Shown: positions 1-7,249 of the stretch, one piece after another
Position numbering within the stretch: position 1 is the first letter of the stretch
How the letters are laid out: each line of letters starts with the position of its first letter
Source: Consotaella aegiceratis
GTDB lineage: Bacteria > Pseudomonadota > Alphaproteobacteria > Rhizobiales > Rhizobiaceae
DNA: 64,000 bases
Direction: 5' to 3'
Assembly (NCBI RefSeq): GCF_036541425.1
Contig: NZ_JAZHFT010000028.1
Location: 1-64,000 of the forward strand
Program-made: the position numbers and the translations under genes
Notes under the pieces: model-generated
The model's input: the letters and a program-made list of their open reading frames with translations, nothing else
Databases searched by the model: none
What the model was told of the DNA's origin: nothing

Positions 1-359
1 GTCGGGCTCCTTGTTGAAGAAGCCCGTCATGCTCTGCCCCTGCCGCACGACGCTCAATGCAGGCGCGACTTCGGCCTGTCTCCTCTAACCTCAACCGCGG
101 GTGCCCTCCCGCGCAGCGGGTTCGTTCAACGACCCCGGTGCGGTCGTTCGAGATTACCAGCGATCTCCCGAAAGCTGCCGTTGCTGCGTGGAGCGCAACC
201 AGACGGCGTAAATGGCCGCCACCGAATTTCGGAGATTGCATCGGCTTACGCTGGTGCACGCGAGAGCCGGACCGAACTCGGGTGTAGAACGGAAATAGAA
301 CAAAGGAGTAGAGTATTTGGAGTGCCCCTCACTGGCACGACGGCCGAGATTGCGTGTAA
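1..359. other. Left-edge stretch without a confident gene
   Basis: No convincing complete gene is visible. On the minus strand the first 30 bases read as an open frame leaving the window, with a possible ATG at 28-30 (starting MTGFFNKEPD) and an AGAGGAGA purine run further upstream. It could be the 5' end of a gene lying to the left, but it is too short to identify. A small perfect inverted repeat, CCCGC-gca-GCGGG, lies near 108-120. The remainder is the leader of the + strand gene at 360, which has an in-frame TAA directly before its first ATG. Confidence 0.4.
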
Positions 360-1574
360 ATGAGGGGGGAGAAAGGGTGCCGGGGTGTGAAACAGCAAGC
401 AGCGCAGCAGTATCCGACGGTGGCAGTCAAGCAGCTTAGAAATGCATTGGCTGGTGCGATATCCGATTTCAGCGCCAACGAGGTGCCGTCCCTCTGCAGC
501 CGTCTTCAACTGCGAGACGGGGATCGCGATGAGTCATTCAAGAGCAAATTCAAGTATGCAGAGCGGCGACTGATCGAGAAATCGGCAGCGGAGCTAATCC
601 CCATCGCTCAGCGCCTTCTTGAAGAGGTCGACTCCTTCGAGGTGGCCGAGGCCTTAGCCAAGCTGCAGGAAGCGGGGAAGGCCGCAGTCTCCGAACTCAC
701 TCGTCGCCGCATCATGGCGCTTTTCGATAAGCGGCCGTACAGCACCGAGTTCGAAGATATTGACTTCATCCGCCGCGTTTGGCCGACAATCAATATGCCA
801 TCGGTCGTCTCTTCATTCTCCAACAACCGTTCTGAAGCGACGTTGGATGACGATCTCTTCAACGCCATCGTCCGGAACAACGACTGGAATAACCGGGAGA
901 CGTTGGAAGCCGTCGGATATCTGACATGCTCGCAAAGGCAATTCTTCCGCTTTCTGGAGGAAGTAACCAGCCCTCTCACGCAATCGCGGGAGGTTCAAAC
1001 CGATCTCGCGGCGGCTATCAATGAGCACCTGCGCCATGACGGCTATCGGCTGATCATTGTCCGGCGGCTCTCAGGCAGCCCCGTTTACGAGGTGCAGCCA
1101 GCAGCCCTCGGCAGTCCCTCGGATGACGCGATCTCGCAGGCGCTCGCCGACTTCGACCCGGACACGGTGCATGCCAGATGGACTCAGGCGCTAGACCGTC
1201 GGGATACCGACCCCGCAGGGGCGATCACACTGGCCAGGACGCTGCTTGAGGATGTGTGCAAGTGGATCATCATCGAAGCCGGCGAGACGTATGAGGAGAA
1301 GGATGACCTGCCAGTCCTCTATCGGAAATTAGCGAAGATTCTGAATCTGGCTCCGGACGGCCACACGGAACCTGTTTTCAAGCAGATTCTAGGAAGCTGC
1401 CAGTCAGTCGTCGAATCGTTGGGATCGCTGCGCAACAAGATCAGTGACGCTCACAGCCCGGGGCCAAAAAAGGTAAAGCCTGCGGCCCGACATGCTCAGC
1501 TCGCCGTCAATCTGTCCGGCACGATGGCAACATTTCTGGTTTCGACATGGGCTGCAAGAAAAGGCGCCCCCTAG
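360..1574 (+). CDS. Abortive-infection family protein with Abi_C (AbiJ-like) C-terminal domain
   Basis: 404 aa, soluble, no signal peptide. The C-terminal third (about 270-400) has the Abi_C pattern: a helix LARTLLEDVCKWII (291-304), the stretch LRNKISDAHSPG (357-368) and ARHAQLAVN (376-384). Residues about 165-245 resemble the middle module of AbiJ-like proteins, with 'LTCSQRQFFRFLE' and a dipping motif 'HLRHDGYRL'. Proteins of this kind are linked to phage abortive infection; the molecular activity is unknown. The ATG at 360 has an in-frame stop just upstream and no good ribosome site. A GTG at 387 behind a purine-rich run is an alternative start. The gene is convergent with the retron RT; the two stop codons overlap in CTAG (1571-1574). 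Codon third positions carry more A/T than in the core genes, which suggests transfer. Family assignment is by eye. Confidence 0.75.
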   Translation: MRGEKGCRGVKQQAAQQYPTVAVKQLRNALAGAISDFSANEVPSLCSRLQLRDGDRDESFKSKFKYAERRLIEKSAAELIPIAQRLLEEVDSFEVAEALAKLQEAGKAAVSELTRRRIMALFDKRPYSTEFEDIDFIRRVWPTINMPSVVSSFSNNRSEATLDDDLFNAIVRNNDWNNRETLEAVGYLTCSQRQFFRFLEEVTSPLTQSREVQTDLAAAINEHLRHDGYRLIIVRRLSGSPVYEVQPAALGSPSDDAISQALADFDPDTVHARWTQALDRRDTDPAGAITLARTLLEDVCKWIIIEAGETYEEKDDLPVLYRKLAKILNLAPDGHTEPVFKQILGSCQSVVESLGSLRNKISDAHSPGPKKVKPAARHAQLAVNLSGTMATFLVSTWAARKGAP

Positions 1575-3166
1575 CTTGCCGCCCACTTCTTCAACTCGTG
1601 GATCGCGGTCGCGATCTGGCGCCCCTCGTTCGGCCCACCCTTGTGAATGACGCCGATAACCTTGCCCCGGGCATCCAGCACGGGACCTCCGGACATGCCT
1701 TGACTGAGTTCTTGCGACACCTCCACTCGATCGATCGCGTGCTTGCGAGGGAGGGACGTAACCTTTCCTTCTCGAATGTTGAGACGATCACCAGGCCCAT
1801 ATCCCGGATAACCGTAGGCAATGACGTCGTCACCAACCGCTACCGCTGCCGTCGCCGCTTCAATTTCGAAGAACTCATTCGAACTAATCGCGTGGTCGAG
1901 AATTGCCAAATCGTGATGCTCGCATCGCTTGCGAACCGAAACCTTGGCTTGGTTCGAGGGAGTGCTTGGATGATAGACGAGCAGATCCTCTGGATCCTCC
2001 ACGCAATGAGCAGCCGTGACGAGGCCAACACCACTCAGGAAAAAGGCGGTACCTTGCTCACCTCCATTCCCGGAATGCTCGACGATCCAAACCGACCTAT
2101 CCCGCCGCTCACTGGCAGTCGGTGTGATCTTCACGGGATGATCCGCGAAGCTCCGATTGTATCGCAAAGCCAAGGACCTAACGACTGGGTCCGCCAACCC
2201 CTTCAAATGGCCGACGTATGCAATCTTTCCGCGAATGTGAGAGCCGATATCGCCTTTGCCACCTTTTGAAGAATATGTTGCTTGCGAGGCTTTGAGCCCA
2301 TGTTGCTCTATCGAGCTGAGCTTCGCGCGGATGTCGCGGACGTAACGGCGATCAACGTTCAGCCCTGAATTGATTTTCACGCCAGTGACGATGCGCCGCG
2401 AGTTTCGGTCAGCGTAGTGGAGTTTATGCGGATTAATCGTGAATCCGTTGCCTTGGACGGCCGCACGCAAGGCGGCCGCGAGCAAGTCCGGGGAGAATTT
2501 TCCGACCGCAGGTGGCCCGGCTTCGAAAAGCGGGACTGGAGGCTGATAACCTGAGAACGTGATGTCGTCCGCATACCGGGTATAGATCGCTCTCGCGCTC
2601 TTTGCGATACGGAGGAGCTCCGTATCGAGGCGATAACAGATCATGTTAGACAGCACTGGGCTCGTCGGTGCCCCCTGGGGAAGATGCCCGTCATAGCAAG
2701 CCAGTCTCGCCACGATCTCAGCAACGCGACGTTCAAGGCCGACGGACGTCAGCAGGCCCACGATCCGGTTCTCGGTGATCGTCGGGAAAAAGTCCTGAAG
2801 GTCCAAGTTGAGCACGAAGCGTCGCGCGCCATGAGCCTCAGCGTTCGTTTTAACGGAACGATCTAGCACGAAGCCGTGGACTGGGTTTCGGACCCGATAT
2901 ATTTGGCCCAGCAAGGGCGCGAGCTTGCGTTGCAGGATTTTTAGCCGACGGTCCGGCGCGCAGATCATACGCGTCTTTCCGGGCCCTTTCGCGATCGAGA
3001 ACTGTCGATACATCTTGCGGCGGTACCACCATATCTTCTTCAGCTCAGAAGGGCTGATACCAAGGTGGGCGAGCAGCGTCGTCTCATCGCCGAACACGGC
3101 AGGGATATCTATGGGATAGAGTTTGCCGAATATCCGAGCGGCCGATGGCACGGGGCCCCCTTCCAA
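1571..3166 (-). CDS. Retron-type reverse transcriptase fused to a trypsin-like serine protease
   Basis: 531 aa in two parts. Residues about 25-345 are a retron-class RT: NAEAH (108-112, the retron NAxxH motif), LDLQDFF (121-127, first catalytic Asp), QGAPTSP (164-170), YADD (198-201, catalytic) and VTG (260-262, the retron VTG motif). Residues about 355-531 are a chymotrypsin-fold protease with TAAHC (H387), HDLAIL (D419) and GMSGGPV (S492), so the triad looks complete. Retron RTs make msDNA from an adjacent structured RNA and usually guard an effector; here the fused protease is the natural effector candidate, which is inference. The start is TTG at 3166 (in-frame TGA directly upstream) or GTG at 3151; GGAAGG lies about 9 bases before the GTG. 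A candidate msr-msd lies just upstream. Convergent with the Abi_C gene. Lower GC than the core genes. Confidence 0.93.
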   Translation of the reverse strand: MEGGPVPSAARIFGKLYPIDIPAVFGDETTLLAHLGISPSELKKIWWYRRKMYRQFSIAKGPGKTRMICAPDRRLKILQRKLAPLLGQIYRVRNPVHGFVLDRSVKTNAEAHGARRFVLNLDLQDFFPTITENRIVGLLTSVGLERRVAEIVARLACYDGHLPQGAPTSPVLSNMICYRLDTELLRIAKSARAIYTRYADDITFSGYQPPVPLFEAGPPAVGKFSPDLLAAALRAAVQGNGFTINPHKLHYADRNSRRIVTGVKINSGLNVDRRYVRDIRAKLSSIEQHGLKASQATYSSKGGKGDIGSHIRGKIAYVGHLKGLADPVVRSLALRYNRSFADHPVKITPTASERRDRSVWIVEHSGNGGEQGTAFFLSGVGLVTAAHCVEDPEDLLVYHPSTPSNQAKVSVRKRCEHHDLAILDHAISSNEFFEIEAATAAVAVGDDVIAYGYPGYGPGDRLNIREGKVTSLPRKHAIDRVEVSQELSQGMSGGPVLDARGKVIGVIHKGGPNEGRQIATAIHELKKWAAS

Positions 3167-3187
3167 TCACGCCGCTCACCATAGGCA

Positions 3188-3409
3188 TTCGGCGGGCAAG
3201 ATGTGTCGAGACGTTTGCTCTTAGGCCGCAGTTACACAGCCCGTATGCGAAGAGTGACCCCGTCCAGCTTGTTTAACCGCGTTGGCACGACTGATCTACG
3301 AGTCCCTGGGAATATATCCACGGAAAATACCCGTGCGCCTAACCGCGGTCTTCATTTTAGGCGAAGGAAAGGAGCCTTGAAGTTCTGGATTCGGCGCAAC
3401 GCCGAAATC
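3188..3409 (-). ncRNA. Candidate retron msr-msd RNA
   Basis: The position directly upstream of the RT, same strand, is where retron RNAs lie. Reading 5' to 3' on -: arm TTCGGCG (3406-3400); hairpin CGCCTAA/TTAGGCG (3363-3357 with 3342-3336, 14-nt loop); immediately after it hairpin CACGG/CCGTG (3335-3331 with 3323-3319, 7-nt loop); then a longer interrupted stem between 3265 and 3209 with helices GGACG/CGTCT, CTCTT/AAGAG and CGCA/TGCG; then CGCCGAA (3194-3188), which can pair with the first arm as a1/a2. The arrangement of short msr hairpins, a long msd stem and closing repeats fits a retron. Caveat: the first arm pairs equally well with a CGCCGAA right next to it (3396-3390), so the a1/a2 call and the priming G are uncertain. 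Boundaries are approximate. Confidence 0.45.
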
Positions 3410-3588
3410 TGGTGGCTGAATGTCTGCTTCCACCCTTCGGCCAAACCCATGCTGCCATTCCGTTCATCCGCCCAAAGCCAGTCATCGTATCTGATTTGAC
3501 GAACGGTAGCTTCCAAGAAGTTCAACCAGCAGGCTGAACGTCCGCCATGGGCGCAAGATCGACATCGCTGCCGCCGACGTCCTTGAAC

Positions 3589-3685
3589 CCTCATCCTGAG
3601 CCTGTCGAAGGGCGAGGGATCAAGGCTCCGGCCTGACGCTGGGGGCGCCGAGCGCCCATTGTGGTTCGACAGGCTCACCATGAGG
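3589..3685. repeat. REP-like inverted repeat pair
   Basis: Two 21-nt arms face each other: CCTCATCCTGAGCCTGTCGAA at 3589-3609 (core CTGAGCCTGTCGAA) and its near reverse complement at 3665-3685, with 19 of 21 positions matching. A small nested hairpin GGGCGC-cga-GCGCCC sits between them at 3643-3657. This CCTGTCGAA type of element is widespread between genes in alphaproteobacteria. It sits between the retron block and the core chromosome. Confidence 0.8.
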
Positions 3686-4043
3686 AGCTGATGCGCCGCC
3701 GCGAGGCTCCGTCACATCACAAAAGAAATCCCCGCCCTTTCGCGCCGCTCCTATCATCCCGTCACCGCTGGTCCACGAATGGGCACGGACGATCGCCGGG
3801 ATCGGTCGGGGGCCAAGCGGGCGGGTCCGGGTGTGGCTCCTTCCGGAGGAGCGGCAAACGGACGGGACGGACCGAGCCTGCCTTCCGAGATTCTGCGGGG
3901 AAGGCGGCGCGCCGCTGGCCCGGAGGTCGTACTCCCCCCGGTGGCAGCCAGAGCCAGTCCCGCGCATTTGCAGGCGCAGGGCGGTGAAGGGTTCGGCGGA
4001 GCGAGGGCAGCGAGAGCCCGCGCGCGTCCCGATCAAACCCCGC

Positions 4044-4107
4044 GCGGAACGCCGGAGGCGGACCGTATTATCACTATCATTCGGAGGGTCTGCCTCCGGC
4101 GTTCCGC
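4044..4107. repeat. Large inverted repeat (stem-loop)
   Basis: Arm 4044-4064 (starts GCGGAACGCCGG) and arm 4087-4107 (ends CCGGCGTTCCGC) are reverse complements over 21 positions with one G-T mismatch, around a 22-nt AT-rich loop. No T run follows, so a plain Rho-independent terminator is less likely than an intergenic palindrome. Confidence 0.75.
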
Positions 4108-4236
4108 CGTCCCATCGCGGATGGCATCGGGATCAACCCAGACGAAAGGAAGGGAGAGAGGACAGCGAAGAGAATGCCAGAACCGGCCGCGCACACGCCG
4201 CCGGGCGTTCTGACGCGTCCATATCCCCGGTGCGTC

Positions 4237-4260
4237 ATCCTCGGGCTTCGTCCCGAGGAT
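4237..4260. repeat. Palindromic repeat, GGATCCATTCC family
   Basis: Perfect 9-bp arms ATCCTCGGG (4237-4245) and CCCGAGGAT (4252-4260) around the loop CTTCGT, followed by CCATTCCAAG. The unit resembles the two copies behind xylA (44399-44415 and 44506-44526), sharing the tail GGATCCATTCCAA with the second of these. Confidence 0.75.
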
Positions 4261-4392
4261 CCATTCCAAGTTCATCGAACCGCCGCAGCGGCGGAGGTCC
4301 TGCCCGATATTCGCCGGTCATGATGACGGAAGCACAAAGGCGTGGATCGGTAGCGACCGCACCCAACGCCTCACAGCACCGGCCGGCGCTGC

Positions 4393-5637
4393 TCAGATCG
4401 GGTCGCCCTGAAGCAGACGCGGCGAGGGGGCGCTGGTGATGCCGGAGGCCTGGGCGATGAAGAAGGACTTCAGCGACGGCGCCCGGTCGACCAGCGACAG
4501 GCCGAAGTCGCGCACCGAACGAAGCATGCCGGATTCGTTGGAGAACAGGCGGTTGAGCGCATCGGTGGTGGCGCCCATCGAGAAGGTGTCGAAGCGGCGC
4601 CAGCGCTGATAGGTCTCCAGCACGTCGAGCGCGCCGATGTCGAGCCCGAGCCGCGCCGCCTCGACCACCGTCTCGGCCAGCGCCGCGGCGTCCTTCAGGC
4701 CGAGATTGAGCCCCTGGCCGGCGATCGGGTGGATGCCGTGGGCGGCGTCGCCGGCCAGCGCGACGCGCGGGCGCACAAACTCGCGCGCCAGCGTCAGGCC
4801 GAGCGGGAAGGCGCGCCGGCCGCCCTCCAGCGTCAGTGCGCCCAGCTTGTGGCCGAAGCGCTGTTCCAGTTCGGCCTCGAACACCAGTTCGTCGGCCGCC
4901 ACCAGGCGCTCGGCCGTGTGCGTCGATTCGGTCCACACCAGAGACGACCGGTTGCCCACGAGCGGCAGGATGGCGAACGGCCCGGACGGCAGGAAATGCT
5001 CTTCCGCGCGGCCGTTGTGCGGCCGCTCGTGCTTGACCGTGGCGACGATCCCCGATTGCCCGTAATCCCAATGGACGGTGCGGATGCCGGCCCAGTCGCG
5101 AACCCGCGACTTCACCCCGTCGCAGGCGACCAGCAGCTTGGCGTCGATCGCGCCGCCGCCGCCGAGTTTCACGGTGACGCCGGCGTCGCCGACGGTCATG
5201 CCGGAGACCGGTGTTCCCGAAAAGATCCCGATGCCCAGCGCTGCGGCCTTATCGCGCAGGGCGCCGTTGAGCACGATGTTGGACGCCATCTGGGCGAAGG
5301 GCTCGCCGGGGCGCGTCTCGCCGCCGAAGGTGAGAAACACCGGCCGGACGGGATCGCTGGTCCGCGAGTCCGTGATGATCATCTCGGTGATCGGCTGGGC
5401 GTCGTCGCGGATCTCGCCCCAGATGTCGAGCCGCGTCAGCATGCGGACCGCCGACGCCGAAAGGGCCGATGCGCGCTCGTCCTTCCGCCAGGTCCCATCG
5501 GGCGCCGCGTCCACCACGGTGACGGAGATGCCCGGGGCCGCATCGGTGATGGCGATCGCGGTCGCGAGACCGACATAGCCTGCGCCGGCCACCACGATGT
5601 CCGTTTTGGCGGGAAGGCTGGATGCACTGGCGGACAT
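4393..5637 (-). CDS. FAD-dependent hydroxylase of the UbiH/UbiF/COQ6 family
   Basis: 414 aa. These flavoprotein monooxygenases hydroxylate the aromatic ring during ubiquinone synthesis. The N-terminus has the Rossmann FAD motif VVAGAGYVGLA (GxGxxG at 18-23); the second FAD signature GDAAHGIHPIAGQGLNLG lies around 300-320. Length fits the family (about 400). I start at the ATG at 5637, which follows GAGGAGACATC, a good ribosome site; an upstream ATG at 5742 would add 35 residues with no domain match and would run close to the divergent tesB. Which ring position it acts on cannot be told from sequence. The gene is divergent from tesB with about 120 bases between starts. Confidence 0.9.
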   Translation of the reverse strand: MSASASSLPAKTDIVVAGAGYVGLATAIAITDAAPGISVTVVDAAPDGTWRKDERASALSASAVRMLTRLDIWGEIRDDAQPITEMIITDSRTSDPVRPVFLTFGGETRPGEPFAQMASNIVLNGALRDKAAALGIGIFSGTPVSGMTVGDAGVTVKLGGGGAIDAKLLVACDGVKSRVRDWAGIRTVHWDYGQSGIVATVKHERPHNGRAEEHFLPSGPFAILPLVGNRSSLVWTESTHTAERLVAADELVFEAELEQRFGHKLGALTLEGGRRAFPLGLTLAREFVRPRVALAGDAAHGIHPIAGQGLNLGLKDAAALAETVVEAARLGLDIGALDVLETYQRWRRFDTFSMGATTDALNRLFSNESGMLRSVRDFGLSLVDRAPSLKSFFIAQASGITSAPSPRLLQGDPI

Positions 5638-5760
5638 GATGTCTCCTCGAATTGGCCGGTCGGCTGCCCTAACTCCAGGGCTGTCGGGAAGATCCACGGG
5701 CAAGCCGGCATTCATATGGCCGCCATCGCCGCGAATTCGCAATCATAAAGGAAGTTTAGG

Positions 5761-6633
5761 ATGGACGAGGCGGTTGAAAAGCTGCTGACGGCGTTGGATC
5801 TCGAAAGGATCGAAGAGAATCTCTACCGCGGCATCAGCCCGGATCAGAACTGGCAACGCGTGTTTGGGGGGCAGGTCGTCGCCCAGGCCCTGGTCGCGGC
5901 GCAGCGTACCATCGTCACGGAGCGGTCGGTCAATTCGCTTCATTGCTACTTCATGTGGCCGGGCGATCCCGCCGTCCCGATCGTCTATCGCGTCGAGCGG
6001 CTGCGCGACGGCGGCTCGTTTTCCACCCGGCGGACCGACGCGATCCAACACGGACGCACGATCTTCACCATGACCGCCTCGTTTCAGCAGGACGAGGCGG
6101 GGCTGGAGCATCAGATCGACATGCCGGCGGTGCCCGATCCCGACGACCTGCCGTCGATGTCCGAAATCCAGGCGGATGCGCTGAAGAGTGCGCCCGAGCC
6201 GATCCAGCGCTATTGGGCCCGCCCGCGGCCGGTGGAGTTCCGCCCGGTTGGGCTCGAGCGGTATCTGAACCGTAAGGACGCCGTGCCGCTGCAGCATATC
6301 TGGGTGCGGCTCAAGGCGCCGGTGGCGGACGATCGAGCCCTCGGCGCTGCCGTTCTCGCCTACATTTCCGACATGACGCTGCTCGATACGGCACTCTTCG
6401 CCCATGGCCTCTCGGTGTTCGACCGGCGTCTTCAGGTCGCCAGCCTCGACCACGCCATGTGGTTCCATCACCCGGCCAGCGCCAACGAGTGGATGCTCTA
6501 CGCGCAAGACAGCCCGGCCTCGTCAGGCGGCCGAGGGCTGGCGCGTGGATCGCTGTTCAGCCGGCAAGGTCGGCTGATCGCTTCGATGGCACAAGAGGGG
6601 CTGATCCGCCCGCGTCAGGATCAGTCGGCCTAA
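5761..6633 (+). CDS. tesB: Acyl-CoA thioesterase II
   Basis: 290 aa, a double hot-dog thioesterase that hydrolyses medium- and long-chain acyl-CoA in the cytoplasm. The E. coli TesB catalytic positions line up without gaps: D204 in YISDMTLLD, S228 (Thr in E. coli) in QVASLDHAMWFH, and Q278 in SMAQEGLIR. VFGGQVVAQAL near 36-46 is the usual N-terminal signature. The start ATG follows AAGGAAG. In related genomes tesB sits beside glnK-amtB, as here, but a 259-bp gap with its own promoter signal separates them. Confidence 0.95.
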   Translation: MDEAVEKLLTALDLERIEENLYRGISPDQNWQRVFGGQVVAQALVAAQRTIVTERSVNSLHCYFMWPGDPAVPIVYRVERLRDGGSFSTRRTDAIQHGRTIFTMTASFQQDEAGLEHQIDMPAVPDPDDLPSMSEIQADALKSAPEPIQRYWARPRPVEFRPVGLERYLNRKDAVPLQHIWVRLKAPVADDRALGAAVLAYISDMTLLDTALFAHGLSVFDRRLQVASLDHAMWFHHPASANEWMLYAQDSPASSGGRGLARGSLFSRQGRLIASMAQEGLIRPRQDQSA

Positions 6634-6774
6634 TAATTAGGCATTTTCCGAACCGCAGGCCGGAATGTCCGCCGGTGCCCAGGGCGCGCGTTAACCATGG
6701 CGTAAGGAACGTTTCCCCTTCGTAAACGCCCGCTTGAGCGGATTGTGGCGAGAAATTGTCGGCCCTTGCGCAGT

Positions 6775-6790
6775 TTGGCACGCCGCTTGA
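6775..6790 (+). promoter_or_regulatory. Sigma54-like promoter upstream of glnK-amtB
   Basis: TTGGCACG-CCGC-TTGA matches the -24/-12 consensus (TGGCACG-N4-TTGC) except for the last base of the -12 element, which is A instead of C. The predicted transcript would start about 90 bases before the glnK ATG. NtrC and sigma54 control of glnK-amtB under nitrogen limitation is well known in proteobacteria. I did not find a clear NtrC binding site in the gap. Confidence 0.6.
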
Positions 6791-6892
6791 TTATCAACTG
6801 GTAGTCACGGCCAGGGTCCGAGTTCCCATGGACGATGGCTGGGTCAAGGGGGGCGGCGCTTGCCGCCGTTAGCGCTCAAGATTGGGAAAACA

Positions 6893-7231
6893 ATGAAAAT
6901 CGTGATGGCCATCATCAAACCGTTCAAGCTCGACGAGGTGCGCGAAGCCCTCACGGGCGTGGGCATTCAGGGCCTGACCGTCACGGAAGTGAAGGGTTAT
7001 GGCCGCCAGAAGGGGCACACGGAGATTTATCGTGGCACCGAGTACGCGGTGAGCTTCCTGCCGAAGCTCAAGATCGAGGTCGCGGTACCGTCCGACATGG
7101 TCGACCGCGCCGTCGACGCGATTTCGGCAGCCGCCAAGACCGGGCAGATCGGCGACGGCAAGATCTTTGTGTTCGGTATCGACCGCGCGGTGCGCATTCG
7201 CACCGGTGAAGTCGACGTGGACGCGCTTTAA
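6893..7231 (+). CDS. glnK: Nitrogen regulatory protein P-II
   Basis: 112 aa, the standard P-II length. This trimeric signal protein senses 2-oxoglutarate, ATP/ADP and glutamine status and blocks AmtB by inserting its T-loop. Tyr51, the uridylylation site, is present in GHTEIYRGTEYAV, and the C-terminal signature GKIFVFGIDRAVRIRTGE is intact. I use the ATG at 6893, giving the canonical MKIVMAIIKPFK start; an upstream in-frame codon at 6860 would add 11 atypical residues. amtB follows 18 bases later, so the two form an operon. Confidence 0.96.
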   Translation: MKIVMAIIKPFKLDEVREALTGVGIQGLTVTEVKGYGRQKGHTEIYRGTEYAVSFLPKLKIEVAVPSDMVDRAVDAISAAAKTGQIGDGKIFVFGIDRAVRIRTGEVDVDAL

Positions 7232-7249
7232 GAGGGGAACGACAAGTTC

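Larger units (their letters stand above)
3167..4392. other. Gene-free stretch between retron and core genes, rich in palindromes
   Basis: About 1.2 kb without a gene I can support. The part next to the RT (to about 3410) is moderately AT-rich and holds the candidate retron RNA. From 3589 on it becomes GC-rich and contains three separate inverted repeats (3589-3685, 4044-4107, 4237-4260), listed individually. Open frames here, such as the minus-strand frame beginning MVSLSNHNG at 3681, are translations of the repeats and are not genes. Downstream minus-strand sequence up to 3540 keeps an open frame (YDDWLWADERNGS and on) that I do not recognise; it could be a gene remnant. Confidence 0.6.

Noticed and set aside
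3352..3681. 109-codon open frame on - starting MVSLSNHNG
   Set aside because: The first part is the usual false translation of a REP element (FDRLRMR pattern); the remainder is unrecognised and overlaps the candidate retron RNA.
4044..4107. Rho-independent terminator
   Set aside because: Long stem but no T run on either side; better described as an intergenic palindrome.
1..4392. Prophage or integrative element
   Set aside because: No integrase, phage structural gene, tRNA target or direct repeat visible in the window.
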